64,000 nucleotides of DNA. Origin: a virus. Shown here piece after piece: positions 50,363-60,577 of this stretch. Location: positions 35,006-99,005 of IMG/VR virus record IMGVR_UViG_3300007540_000013, one strand, 5' to 3'. The position numbers were made by a program, and so were the translations under genes. Under the pieces are notes generated by a model. The model did not search any database. It saw only the letters and a list, made by a program, of their open reading frames with translations, and had not been told where the DNA came from. Each line of letters opens with the position of its first letter. The stretch's first letter is position 1.

Positions 50363-51628
50363 ATGGCAAATAAAAGAAGAAAACCAGTACCGAAGACACA
50401 ATCTCAACTCACTAGAGAGCAGATTGAAGGATACGATGTTACTCGCGGAGTAGTGCCGGCTTCTTCTAAAAATAAGAGAGAGAATCAAATATCATTAAAA
50501 GACGATACAGTAAAACTTCCTACAGTATCTTTAAAAGATATTGATGAAGCTATTTTATTTTATTTTAAAAATATAATTAAACCAACTGTTCAACAGAACG
50601 GTGAATCTATAGACGTACCAATACTATACGGAAACCCAGAAAGATGGTCAGCAGTACAGAAAGACGGGTACTATAGAGATGGAAACGGAAGATTACAGGT
50701 ACCGTTAATTATGTTTAAAAAGAGTAATATTGAGAAAAATAGATCTTTAGGTAACAAATTAGACGGTAATGAAGTAAATAATTTCATGATTTATCGTAAG
50801 CCATACTCAAAAAGAAATATTTATGATAAATTCTCGGTGTTAACTAACAGGAAGCCCCAAGAAGAACTCTACGGAGTAGTTATACCTGATTACGTAACTG
50901 TTACCTATCAGTGTGTTATATTTACTAACTACGTAGAGCAGTGTGATAAGTTAATCGAAGCACTTAATTTTGCCTCAGATTCTTATTGGGGCGACCAAGA
51001 GCGTTATAGATTTAGAGCAATGATCGACTCTTATACTCCAACAATAGAAGTCGCTCAAGGTCAAGATCGTAACGTTAAAGCTACGTTTAATATTAGGTTA
51101 AACGGGTATATTATCACCAATAGTTATAATAGAGATAAAGCAAACTTAAAAAAGTTCTATTCAAAATCCGAAGTTTTGTTTGGATTAGAAACTGAAGTAG
51201 AGACTGTAGATAACGTGCCAATGAGAAGAATTAAACCTAAAGCTGGAGCAAAAGTATCGAATGTTCGATTCTACGATACTGCTTTAACTAGAACAACCAC
51301 AACAACAATAGAATTTGAAGGTATGACAGCTGAAGAAATTACCTACGTATCACTAAGAAATACTGCTGTTGCCGCTTCTGTAAGCGAAACACAAGCTACA
51401 TTTACTGGTGTAACGATTGCAACACCACCAACTGGATTTTCCGCCATCAGTAAAGGCGATTACGAAGTATTTATAAATGGTAGACGTGTGCCTAGCACAC
51501 AATTTGATCTCCCTACTCAATCAGGTAGTGATATTTTAGTAACCGTCGACCTTCCGGCATTCTTTGAAGAAGCAAGCGCCGTCTTCGAATCTGGTGATGA
51601 AGTAATATTAATAGGCAAGTTTAGCTAA
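50363..51628 (+). CDS. 15: Tail completion and sheath stabiliser, gp15-like
   Basis: Encodes 421 residues (T4 gp15: 272). After a basic N-terminus, the core resembles gp15: SIDVPILYGNPERW, then RLQVPLIMFKKSN, then VTYQCVIFTNYVEQCDKLIEA and a closing RDIKI-type strand (FNIRLNGYIITN). T4 gp15 caps the tail tube and sheath and joins the tail to the neck. The C-terminal 140 residues add a beta domain (YVSLRNTAVAASVSE onward) absent from T4. It ends just before the fibre gene at 51,631. Confidence 0.72.
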   Translation: MANKRRKPVPKTQSQLTREQIEGYDVTRGVVPASSKNKRENQISLKDDTVKLPTVSLKDIDEAILFYFKNIIKPTVQQNGESIDVPILYGNPERWSAVQKDGYYRDGNGRLQVPLIMFKKSNIEKNRSLGNKLDGNEVNNFMIYRKPYSKRNIYDKFSVLTNRKPQEELYGVVIPDYVTVTYQCVIFTNYVEQCDKLIEALNFASDSYWGDQERYRFRAMIDSYTPTIEVAQGQDRNVKATFNIRLNGYIITNSYNRDKANLKKFYSKSEVLFGLETEVETVDNVPMRRIKPKAGAKVSNVRFYDTALTRTTTTTIEFEGMTAEEITYVSLRNTAVAASVSETQATFTGVTIATPPTGFSAISKGDYEVFINGRRVPSTQFDLPTQSGSDILVTVDLPAFFEEASAVFESGDEVILIGKFS

Positions 51629-51630
51629 GA

Positions 51631-54600
51631 ATGTCAAGACTAAAACTCAGATCAGTATTCCCCACCGGATCCTTAACAATATCAGGTTCTATCACCGCTA
51701 CTCAGTTTGTTGATAGTGCCGGGAATCCAGTTATTACATCAGCTCAAACTAGCTCTTTCTCCTCAGGCATCAGTACCTTAAGCGCTGAAACAGGATCATA
51801 TTTAGTAACTGGATCTGTTAGCGGAAACGTACTCACTTTTGAGAAGAAAGATGGTACTACTTTTGATCTGACTGTTGATACAGGTTCTGGAGACGTGAGC
51901 GGCGACAGTACTGATATTTCTAGTTTAAACATTTTCACCGGATCTGCAGAATCTAGGTTAGATTCAATAGAATCAGAAACAGGGTCTTATGTAGTTACAG
52001 GTTCAGTAGTCAATAACGTACTGACAATAGAAAAAAGCGACGGTACTTCATTTAACCTTACAGTAGATACTGGTTCCAATGAAGTATACACCGCAGGATT
52101 AGGTATAATTGTATCTGGAAACATAGTAACTTTAGATACAGGTTCAAACCATTTTATAACAGGTGTATCCCAGTCTGCCGCCGCCTCTGGATTTGGAAGT
52201 GCCAACGCAGCATTCGGAGATCCTCCTACAATAGATCAGGATGGCTTTCAAGTCAAGGAGTTTGAAGCTATAGGAACAACAGTAGGTACGTTAACCGTAA
52301 CAGATGTAACACCAGGAGACTCAGCAACATTCGCAACACAAAGCGGTTACTCAGCTGGATTCTTCGGTATAGATTCTGGATCTGGAGTAATAACTAATTT
52401 AGTAAAAACTACTGGAAGTATGAATACTTCTGCAGGTAGCGGTTCAAATTTAGCTCATCCATTTTTAGTAAAAGTAACTGATAGTCAAAATAATATAGTT
52501 AACGGTACTGTCTACATCTACGTTGAGCCAAACACAGCACCTGTATGGAGGCAAACTTCAACAGAAGGAAGCATTGTAACATCGTTTACTCAGTCATTAA
52601 ATGAAAACTCGGTAAGCGGTAGTAATAAAGCTAGAGTGTTTTTTACTGATGCAGAAAGTGATACTATTACTATAAGCACAGGGTCGTTATCTGGAACATT
52701 TACAGACACCTTCTCTCTGACAGTAGAAAGTACATACGTACAGTTAAACCAGATTACTGCATCTCTGGATTTCGAAACAACTCCTACATACGAGTTTGTA
52801 TTAACAGCTAGTGACGAACATTACGAAAATAGCGATGATACTGAATCAATTACTTATTTACCATTCCAAGTAAAGGTAACAGACAACACCGGACCATTAG
52901 TCAACGATCAAACATTAAGCACAATTAATGAAAATTCATCAGATGGAGCATCTGTAGGCAGTATAACTGCATCAGACCCGGAAGGAGATACTATTATATT
53001 CTCTAACTTTAGTTTAGTAAGAGCATATGTTAATGGAGTAGGTACTAATGTTACAGGATCTATGGGCGGTACCGGTTTAAATGATCCAACCGCTAATGCA
53101 TTTACTACTGATATAAACGGAAACGTTACTCGTAGAAACAGTATATACTTAAATGCAGATGTAGCTGATAGGTACGAGTATAGAGTAACAGTAACCGATG
53201 CATTTAATACTACCACGGATACTGGATTAATAACTATTCCTATTGCAGATGATGCTGCTTCTTCTATTACAGACAACTGGACAAATGTATATGTAATTGA
53301 ATCAGCTGTAGATGGTGATTCTTTGTATACTAACTCTGACGGGTTAACCGGTACAGTTGCTCAATGGTCATCAGCAGCATCACAGAGATGGGAAGTCTCA
53401 TCAGATTCAGATTTAATAGAGGTAACAGCGCTAACAGGATCCTCAACTCAACTAAGAGTTAAAAACGACATTAGCGGATCAATTTACTCTTACGACGGTA
53501 CAGACACAATTAATGTCGCTCTGACTGCCTCTGAACATGGATTTGAAACCACTAAGCAGTACGTAGACTTAGCAGTGAATGTCGCTATTAACAACGCTCC
53601 TCAAATGGGACCTACTGACGCGTCCGCTAATCAGAACACCAATGGTGCAAGAAGCGGAAGCCTTTTGACAACTATAACTATTTCAGATCTAGAAAGCGAC
53701 ACTATAGATCACAGCTCATTCACATTTATTAATCCAAGCGGACAGTTAAACGCAGTTAAGAGCGGGGATGATTATTTAGTACAGGCAGTAAACAGCCTAA
53801 GTGCAAGCTTATACCAATTCACTGCAAGTATTAAAGATGAACATAGATTCAGAACAAGAACTCTTGAACATTCTTTTAATATTACTCAAGCAGGAATTGG
53901 AACTTTAGGAGGAGATACTACATCCTATATTATAGAATCTGCTATAAGCGGTGCAGTATTAAGAGATGTAACTGGTTACAACAGCGGTAATCCATCTCAA
54001 CTAACTGTATCATATTCTCCTCAATATAACTCAGCAGCAGTACAGTCATTTACTTCGTCAAATGCAGCAATTGCTGTAGACGATAGTGGTAATTTAACAC
54101 TTAATATAAACCTCAGCGGCTCATTGACAGGTTCAGGAGATACTATATTAAGCGATATAACATTCCAAGACCAATACGGTAACCTAGGAAGCGGATCTCT
54201 AACAGTTAATGTATTTGCAAATCAAGCACCAACCGCCTCATTTACAGATCAAACAGCAAACTTTGAAACAAATCTAGCAATTGCCGGCGCCGCTATGGTA
54301 AGTATGAGTATAGCTGATACAGAATCAGATACACCATTCTCTGCATCCTTAAGTGGATCTGGCATCGCTGATTTAGAGATTGTGTTTGCTAATGCTAACT
54401 CTAGCTCCGCAGCAATTAAGGCTACAGATTCATTAGCTGCAGGTACATATAATTATCACGTAACAGTATTTGATAATTTTGGAAAATCTAGAGTATATAG
54501 TGATAGATCTTTTACTGTTACCCAATCCCCAGATTACGGAAAAGTGTACGTGTATAATGTAGGCTTTAACAACTCTACATACAACACAGCTGTAGGTATT

Positions 54601-55113
54601 CAGAGTGAAGACAGCTCAACACCACCGGTAGCAACACCTTATAGTAATCTTGGATTCGTAGACGCAATTATTAACGATAATAGACTCGGTAGTAGCTCGT
54701 TTGATTACGCTTACGGCTCAACAATAACTGCTACCTTACTAGCATCAGGCAGCGATACCAACGTACACGATGCATTAAGAGGAATGGGCAGTAGCGGTAC
54801 TATTGCACGTAATAGTTCTATTCACACTGTAGTACTGATGCCTAGTGGATCTGATTTAGGAGGATTACCAACATCAGTCACAGATAGTTACGGTGGTAGT
54901 ACAGTAGGAGAATATGTATTAGAGGTAGGTACCGACGGTACTACAATTGATGGTACGAATACGATCGAAGCATCTGAGATAAATCAGTTTGATTTGGCTA
55001 CCGCCCATCTAGGTTACACAACATGGTTTATGGTAGGTGCAAGAAATCAAATAGCTTCGTCTACCAACTTTAACCTAGGCCTGAATCCATCAAGTGGATC
55101 AGGAGGAGCATAA
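51631..55113 (+). CDS. Long tail fibre with cadherin-like repeats
   Basis: Encodes 1,160 residues. The first 190 contain the same fibre module as the gene at 45,775 (FTGSAESRLDSIESETGSY, then a strand pair with TIEKSDGTSFNLTVDTGS). Then several cadherin- or Ig-like repeats follow, marked by LNENS or INENS, D-x-E-x-D-T (for example TDAESDTI, SDPEGDTI, SDLESDTI) and closing strands such as FQVKVTDN. Acidic repeats of this kind bind calcium and form extended rods. The last 180 residues form a distinct tip domain. It is probably a long receptor-binding fibre. Confidence 0.78.
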   Translation: MSRLKLRSVFPTGSLTISGSITATQFVDSAGNPVITSAQTSSFSSGISTLSAETGSYLVTGSVSGNVLTFEKKDGTTFDLTVDTGSGDVSGDSTDISSLNIFTGSAESRLDSIESETGSYVVTGSVVNNVLTIEKSDGTSFNLTVDTGSNEVYTAGLGIIVSGNIVTLDTGSNHFITGVSQSAAASGFGSANAAFGDPPTIDQDGFQVKEFEAIGTTVGTLTVTDVTPGDSATFATQSGYSAGFFGIDSGSGVITNLVKTTGSMNTSAGSGSNLAHPFLVKVTDSQNNIVNGTVYIYVEPNTAPVWRQTSTEGSIVTSFTQSLNENSVSGSNKARVFFTDAESDTITISTGSLSGTFTDTFSLTVESTYVQLNQITASLDFETTPTYEFVLTASDEHYENSDDTESITYLPFQVKVTDNTGPLVNDQTLSTINENSSDGASVGSITASDPEGDTIIFSNFSLVRAYVNGVGTNVTGSMGGTGLNDPTANAFTTDINGNVTRRNSIYLNADVADRYEYRVTVTDAFNTTTDTGLITIPIADDAASSITDNWTNVYVIESAVDGDSLYTNSDGLTGTVAQWSSAASQRWEVSSDSDLIEVTALTGSSTQLRVKNDISGSIYSYDGTDTINVALTASEHGFETTKQYVDLAVNVAINNAPQMGPTDASANQNTNGARSGSLLTTITISDLESDTIDHSSFTFINPSGQLNAVKSGDDYLVQAVNSLSASLYQFTASIKDEHRFRTRTLEHSFNITQAGIGTLGGDTTSYIIESAISGAVLRDVTGYNSGNPSQLTVSYSPQYNSAAVQSFTSSNAAIAVDDSGNLTLNINLSGSLTGSGDTILSDITFQDQYGNLGSGSLTVNVFANQAPTASFTDQTANFETNLAIAGAAMVSMSIADTESDTPFSASLSGSGIADLEIVFANANSSSAAIKATDSLAAGTYNYHVTVFDNFGKSRVYSDRSFTVTQSPDYGKVYVYNVGFNNSTYNTAVGIQSEDSSTPPVATPYSNLGFVDAIINDNRLGSSSFDYAYGSTITATLLASGSDTNVHDALRGMGSSGTIARNSSIHTVVLMPSGSDLGGLPTSVTDSYGGSTVGEYVLEVGTDGTTIDGTNTIEASEINQFDLATAHLGYTTWFMVGARNQIASSTNFNLGLNPSSGSGGA

Positions 55114-55137
55114 TTAATTGAATAAAAGAGAATATAG

Positions 55138-56370
55138 ATGCCATCGTTTAGTTCAAAAGTAGATTTATCAGCAAGCGCAAAGTCATCCAATATAGTATTG
55201 GCTGATGTTGACCTAATTAAAGGTGCGTTTAAGGTATATACATCTTCTGATTTAAGTTCTACAAACGTAAACTACTTTTCAGACGGACAGATTGTGTACG
55301 TATCTGATAGTGGCTCTTTATATAGAGCTAATGTAACGTTAGCAAATCCCGGACTAGGAATATTCTCAGATAGTGTATCTTTTAATAAATTTTCTTTTGA
55401 TAGCGGGTCATTTACTAGTGCATCATTTAACTCAGGTAATTCTACATTAACATTCTTTGGATCTGACTTACCAGGATCTGCACAAATATCCATGTCAGTG
55501 GATCTATCTGATCTATCAGGTGGAGGAAGTACAGATATTTCTGATTTAAACACATTTACTGGATCCGCAGAGACTAGATTAGATGATTTAGAAGCAGCAA
55601 CCGGTTCTTATTTAGTAACAGGTTCTGTTAGTGAAAATATAATTACTTTAGAAAAAGCAGACGGCAGTTCGTTTAGCCTAACTGTAGATACAGGATCCGG
55701 CGGCACCGGAGCAACACAAGATTTACAGTCGGTATTAACAGCAGGAAATAAAGCAAGCGGAGCGGTAATATTAGAAAACGATAACAGCTCTGGAAAATTA
55801 GGTTTATTTCTTCATGCAGATCCATCTTTATCCTATAACTATACTGCTTCTATATCTATACTAAATAACGGCAGTTTAGAAACAGGATTAGGGGGTACAG
55901 TACATGAAAGAATTACACCAAATAGAGGGTCTACTGTTCTTCTTCAATTTACTGCATCCAATTCTGTAGCATTCACAGGTATCGGTAATGAAGAACAGTC
56001 TTACGTTCTAGGTTACGATAGTGTCACTGGTAATGTAACCTACTTTGATACTTCTTCTTTTGGAGGAGGAAGCGGTACTGTGAACACAGGATCAGCTCAC
56101 TTCATCACCGGTGTTTTAAAATCTGGATTATTTAGATTAACAGGATCAGTATATTCTACAGCTAATGATGTAGCAATAACCGGATCCTTAGATGTAAACT
56201 TTACAGAAAGTGATCAAGAATTTAGAATATCCTCCCAGAGTATAACACAGTTTAGTATTAACAATGAAGGAGTAGCAGTCCTAGCTCCACGTAGCGCTGT
56301 TCCAACAGCAGTGTCTGGAGGAATGTATTTCAGTACAGATGGAAATTTCTACTTTGGTATTCAACAGTAA
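55138..56370 (+). CDS. Tail fibre protein
   Basis: Encodes 410 residues. An N-terminal beta domain (1-125) is followed by the shared module STDISDLNTFTGSAETRLDD and TGSYLVTGS...TLEKADGSSFSLTVDTG (about 138-188), then a Gly/Ser-rich region and a C-terminal domain with repeated SGS and TGS strands ending FYFGIQQ. The shared module ties it to the fibres at 45,775 and 51,631. It is probably one subunit of a multi-part fibre. Confidence 0.72.
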   Translation: MPSFSSKVDLSASAKSSNIVLADVDLIKGAFKVYTSSDLSSTNVNYFSDGQIVYVSDSGSLYRANVTLANPGLGIFSDSVSFNKFSFDSGSFTSASFNSGNSTLTFFGSDLPGSAQISMSVDLSDLSGGGSTDISDLNTFTGSAETRLDDLEAATGSYLVTGSVSENIITLEKADGSSFSLTVDTGSGGTGATQDLQSVLTAGNKASGAVILENDNSSGKLGLFLHADPSLSYNYTASISILNNGSLETGLGGTVHERITPNRGSTVLLQFTASNSVAFTGIGNEEQSYVLGYDSVTGNVTYFDTSSFGGGSGTVNTGSAHFITGVLKSGLFRLTGSVYSTANDVAITGSLDVNFTESDQEFRISSQSITQFSINNEGVAVLAPRSAVPTAVSGGMYFSTDGNFYFGIQQ

Positions 56371-56413
56371 CCAATATTTATTAATAACAATTAACCCTTA
56401 AAAATTTGCAATT

Positions 56414-57730
56414 ATGGCAGAATGGAAAAAAGTCATCGTCTCCGGGAGTAATATCTCTCAACTAGCAAACGATGCGAATTATCTGATAGACGGACAAAGT
56501 GGTGCCGTACTAACAGGCTCTTTCTCGGGATCGTTCGCAGGCGATGGTTCCGGGTTAACAGGCGTTGTAGCGCAAAACGCTAACGCTTTAGTAGATGGAA
56601 ACGGTATTGCTAACTTTAGCTATGACGGTTCCGCAAGTGGCGTAGCAGTAGCAGTAGAAGTTTCTGGATCAACGCTGACAGTAACTTCTGCCGGTGTTGC
56701 GGTAGCAGCAGGAGGAATCACAGTTTCTGAATTAGCAGCTGACGCTGTTACAGGGGCTAAGATTGCTGACGATGCAGTAGATAGCGAACACATCGCTGCT
56801 GGTGCTATCGATTTCGAACACTTCGCAGCAGGTTCAGTTAGTGGTAGTGCTATCGCAGATAGTGGTATCCCTAACGCTAAACTTGATAACGCTAGTGTAA
56901 CAGTCGGTACTACAGAAATCGCTTTAGGTGCTTCAGCTACTACAATTGCTGGTTTATCAAGCGTTACTTCTACAGCGTTTGTCGGTGATTTAACCGGTAC
57001 TGCAGATAGCGCTTCTATCGCAGATGCTGTTGCTCCAAACTCAGTTGCTTTAGGTACTGATACTACTGGTAACTACGTTCTGAGTCTAGCAAATGCTACT
57101 AACGGTGGTACTACTATTACTAACGGTGCAACAGAAGGCGGTGCTGCTACTATTGCAGTAAATCTTAATGATCTAGCAGCAGCAGCAGTAGATGTAAGTG
57201 CTGATAGTATCGCTATTGTTGATGCTACTGATGGTTCTACTAAGAAAGAATCAATCGCTGACTTAGTATCAGGTATTGCAGGTACTAACTTATCAGCTAC
57301 TGATGGTCAATTAAGCTTAGGCAGTACGATTACCGGTAACCATGTATTCTCTAATAACATTACTGTTTCTGGTAACTTAACAGTAGAAGGTACTCAAATC
57401 AATGCTAACGTTGCTAACTTAGATGTAGAAGATAGATATATCTTATTGAACTCTGGTTCAGCTACAATTGGCGACTCAGGTATTGTATTTGGTGGATCTA
57501 CTGGTACAGCTCAACAAGGCACAGCACTCGTTTGGGACGCATCTTACAACAGTGATGATGGTCGTTTAGGTGTTGTAGCAGATATGTCCGGTAACGCTAC
57601 TGGCGATCAGACTATCGCTTACCATATTGCTGGTGTTTACGAAGGTACTGCCGTTGACGCTGCAACTGCTCAAGCCGATCACGTCGGTAACATCAGAGTT
57701 GAATCAAGCGACATCTACATCTACGTATAA
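56414..57730 (+). CDS. Tail fibre protein with WKKVI-type N-terminus
   Basis: Encodes 438 residues, very rich in Ala/Gly/Ser/Thr/Asp with regular short strands, typical of trimeric beta-structured fibres. It starts MAEWKKVIVSGSNIS, matching MPNWKKVITSGSDAS of the gene at 58,053, so both probably attach by the same N-terminal peptide. The middle has phage-fibre phrases such as AVTGAKIADDAVDSEHIAAG. A TATTTATT near-match to the late motif lies upstream (56375-56382). GCT and GGT codons are frequent, suggesting strong expression. Confidence 0.75.
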   Translation: MAEWKKVIVSGSNISQLANDANYLIDGQSGAVLTGSFSGSFAGDGSGLTGVVAQNANALVDGNGIANFSYDGSASGVAVAVEVSGSTLTVTSAGVAVAAGGITVSELAADAVTGAKIADDAVDSEHIAAGAIDFEHFAAGSVSGSAIADSGIPNAKLDNASVTVGTTEIALGASATTIAGLSSVTSTAFVGDLTGTADSASIADAVAPNSVALGTDTTGNYVLSLANATNGGTTITNGATEGGAATIAVNLNDLAAAAVDVSADSIAIVDATDGSTKKESIADLVSGIAGTNLSATDGQLSLGSTITGNHVFSNNITVSGNLTVEGTQINANVANLDVEDRYILLNSGSATIGDSGIVFGGSTGTAQQGTALVWDASYNSDDGRLGVVADMSGNATGDQTIAYHIAGVYEGTAVDAATAQADHVGNIRVESSDIYIYV

Positions 57731-57764
57731 CCTTAGATGTTAAAAAGTTTTAAAGAAAAGGACT

Positions 57765-57935
57765 ATGGGACTTGCAAAAAAACCTAAAGTTGTAGAGCAA
57801 AAGCCTAGTAGTAAGTTAACTCAAGGAGAAATTGAGTTTATTTTAACAAAGCTTCGAACCGCAGACTACAAAGGTACTGAGTTCGAAATGTTCTTCAACG
57901 TTTTTAATAAACTTTCGCAAGAATTACAGAAATAA
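57765..57935 (+). CDS. Small protein conserved next to T4-like fibre genes (56 aa)
   Basis: Encodes 56 residues: MGLAKKPKVVEQKPSSKLTQ, then GEIEFILTKLRTADYKGTEF and a final helix ending QELQK. I recall small proteins with 'LTxxEIEFIL.KLRxADYKGxEFE' in many T4-like phages, without known function; a fibre assembly or chaperone part is possible. It is closed by a perfect terminator. Confidence 0.7.
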   Translation: MGLAKKPKVVEQKPSSKLTQGEIEFILTKLRTADYKGTEFEMFFNVFNKLSQELQK

Positions 57936-57940
57936 GATTA

Positions 57941-57960
57941 GGGCCTTCGGGCCCTTTTCT
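57941..57960 (+). terminator. Rho-independent terminator
   Basis: GGGCC, loop TTCG, GGCCC, then TTTTCT. Same design as the capsid terminator. Confidence 0.9.
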
Positions 57961-57973
57961 TTTTCTTTTTATC

Positions 57974-57981
57974 TATTTATA
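57974..57981 (+). promoter_or_regulatory. TATTTATA motif (putative late promoter)
   Basis: CTATTTATA after the terminator; 71 bases of leader before the ATG at 58,053. The leader holds an inverted repeat GTTGG (57994-57998) and CCAAC (58030-58034). Confidence 0.55.
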
Positions 57982-58052
57982 TAAGAATTTACCGTTGGCC
58001 TTTCGAGGAAGTGGGCTTAAATTAAGTAACCAACCGCAGTAACAGTATTATT

Positions 58053-60539
58053 ATGCCAAATTGGAAAAAGGTCATTACCTCAGGTAGTGATGCATCTTTA
58101 ACTTCTATTTACAGCGTCGGACCAATCACAGGTTCCGATTTAAAAATCAACGACTGGGGATCAGTATCAGCTTCTTTAGCATCATTAGACGCATCTACTT
58201 ATAACGACTCAGATGTAACTGACCATATTAGTTCACTAGGCGTTGTATCTGGATCATCTCAGATCACAATTTCAGACACCACTGGATATACTACATTCTC
58301 AAGTTCTATTGCATCAGATATTGCTGCAATTGATTTAAGTGTTACTTTGCAGGACGCTACTGATAACGGCGCTATTAATAGAAGAGCTCCAGAACCAACT
58401 GACTCTCTTGCTGATTGGGCAAGCACCGATGTTAATATTATAATCACAGGTAGTTTAGTAGCAGCAGCACCTGGTTACGAGACTCAGTATGCTCATTTAC
58501 AAGGAAATAGTCTAGATCTAGGAAGATCCGGCTCTACTGATACTTATATACAGTTAAATGGGAATAATGGAGGTTTAAGACTCGGCCCAGATGGGAGTAT
58601 AGTGGATATACATTCTGAGCAAATCTTAAATATACATACAGATAAGAACTTCCTTACACTGTATACCTCAGGAAGTAGTACATCGTATATTCGGAGCTTA
58701 AACGAATACGGCCCAGGCGGCAGCACTCAGTATGCTGGTCAAGTTTTAAAATTAGTTAATTCATACGCCGGCGCAGGATCAAATGCAAACTTTAATCTAA
58801 ATCATCAAGCAAAAGGTCAAATCGGACCAAACGGCGGCACTGCACTTAATTACGAATACTTAACAGTTAAAGGAGCGCAACACACTGTAAATGATGATGT
58901 TGAAGTAAACTTATTTGGGGACGTTATCAAAATGTCAACCACAACCGGTAGTTTTGGAGATAATCCGAGAGTTGAGATCAAACAATTAGGTACTGAAGTT
59001 TTCGGTAACCTCACAATCGACGGTACCGGTATTACAGGAATGGACGGAAGTATTAACGCTTCCGGAGCAATCACAGGTTCCGATTTAAAAATCAACAATT
59101 GGGGTTCAGTCTCCGCATCTCTTGCCTCTATCGAAGCTAGTGGCGCATCACAGACACTTCAAGAAGTAACAGATAACGGTAGTACCACTACAAATAGTAT
59201 TACTGTTGATTCTACAGTCCATGTAGGCCGCGGTGGGGGCTCAGTTACTTCAAACACAGCCGTTGGTAATAATGCACTTGGTTCAAATTCTACTGGTACT
59301 AATAACACTGCTTTTGGTAAAGACTCACTTTCATCTATTACAGATGCACACCAAAACGTTGCATTCGGTGATGGTGCCCTCCGTGATTTAACATTATCAG
59401 GAACTGCTGCAAATACCGCAGTAGGGTATCAAGCTCTTAGAGATAGTACTGGAACATCACAAGCAGTCGCAATAGGTAATCAATCAGCCGTGGGTGCTAC
59501 CGGTGATTATTTCACAGCAGTAGGTTACCAATCACTTGTAAGTGCTACAGGAGATGAAAATACTGCACTTGGTTATAGAGCCTTAAAAGACGCTACAAGT
59601 GCTGATCAAAATACTGCAGTAGGTACAAGAGCACTACAGGATCTTACTACGGGTGATAATAATACTGCAATAGGTAAAGATGCGGGTCTATTAAAAGGCA
59701 ATGGAGGATCAAACCTAACCTCAGCTAATGGTGTATTCTTAGGATACAATACTAAACCAGCAACCCAAACTAGCAGCAATGAAATTGTTATTGGGTATAA
59801 TGCCGTTGGTAATGGCAGTAATACAGTTACTATTGGTAACTCATCAATTACAGATAACTACTTCTCAGGTAATATCTCAGGTTCAGACACCCATATAGAT
59901 GAATGGGGCTCAGTCTCAGCTTCACTATCTAGTTTAAACAATACTATAGTCGAATCTGGATTTGTAGATGTAACCGGAACACCAACCAGCAACCAGTTAG
60001 CTATCTACAGCGATTCAAATACAATAAAGAGTGATACATCATTCAAAGTTATTGAAAATCAGCTAGGTAGAGGATCTACGTATAACCAATGGGACGGAGA
60101 TCAAGTAGATCTAATCTTCGCTCCTGGTATGAAAGCGCACGGTATTGAATTAGGAGATTTAAATCCTGCTTCAACACCATTCACTGCGTCTTTAACTATA
60201 CATACAAATCACGGAGCAACTTCAAACTCTGTAGAAAAGACTGCTCACGGACACCAATATGCTGCGGGTACTCATGTAGTATATACTGCTGCATGTTCTT
60301 CAGTGATGATACATTATAACTTATTAGAAGACAGCGCAGTAAGATCAGGTCAACTAGTGGTTGCAGTATACGGTAACGAAGCAACGCTCGTTGAACATAG
60401 TACATCAGATATAGGAACCGGAGACACTACCGGAGCAAGATTTATTGCTACAGCATCTAGTAATACTCTAACGTTATCTATAGTATCTGCAGCAGGAGGT
60501 TCCGTTAGTTTTAGTGCTGAAAGAATGTATAGTGTATAA
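58053..60539 (+). CDS. Tail fibre with trimeric-autotransporter-like head repeats
   Basis: Encodes 828 residues. N-terminus MPNWKKVITSGSDAS (attachment peptide shared with the gene at 56,414). A motif ITGSDLKIN-(D/N)-WGSVSASLAS occurs near the N-terminus and again near residue 345, with a diverged third copy (SGSDTHIDEWGSVSASLSS) near 610. Between them, about residues 400-600 are short repeats of TAVGYQAL / TALGYRAL / TAIGKDAG type, the left-handed beta roll of YadA-type adhesin heads. The C-terminal 140 residues form a different folded tip. It is probably a trimeric fibre with an adhesin-like stalk. Confidence 0.75.
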   Translation: MPNWKKVITSGSDASLTSIYSVGPITGSDLKINDWGSVSASLASLDASTYNDSDVTDHISSLGVVSGSSQITISDTTGYTTFSSSIASDIAAIDLSVTLQDATDNGAINRRAPEPTDSLADWASTDVNIIITGSLVAAAPGYETQYAHLQGNSLDLGRSGSTDTYIQLNGNNGGLRLGPDGSIVDIHSEQILNIHTDKNFLTLYTSGSSTSYIRSLNEYGPGGSTQYAGQVLKLVNSYAGAGSNANFNLNHQAKGQIGPNGGTALNYEYLTVKGAQHTVNDDVEVNLFGDVIKMSTTTGSFGDNPRVEIKQLGTEVFGNLTIDGTGITGMDGSINASGAITGSDLKINNWGSVSASLASIEASGASQTLQEVTDNGSTTTNSITVDSTVHVGRGGGSVTSNTAVGNNALGSNSTGTNNTAFGKDSLSSITDAHQNVAFGDGALRDLTLSGTAANTAVGYQALRDSTGTSQAVAIGNQSAVGATGDYFTAVGYQSLVSATGDENTALGYRALKDATSADQNTAVGTRALQDLTTGDNNTAIGKDAGLLKGNGGSNLTSANGVFLGYNTKPATQTSSNEIVIGYNAVGNGSNTVTIGNSSITDNYFSGNISGSDTHIDEWGSVSASLSSLNNTIVESGFVDVTGTPTSNQLAIYSDSNTIKSDTSFKVIENQLGRGSTYNQWDGDQVDLIFAPGMKAHGIELGDLNPASTPFTASLTIHTNHGATSNSVEKTAHGHQYAAGTHVVYTAACSSVMIHYNLLEDSAVRSGQLVVAVYGNEATLVEHSTSDIGTGDTTGARFIATASSNTLTLSIVSAAGGSVSFSAERMYSV

Positions 60540-60577
60540 AAGTAATTAGATGTAGTTTATAAGAGATTAGTTTCTTA

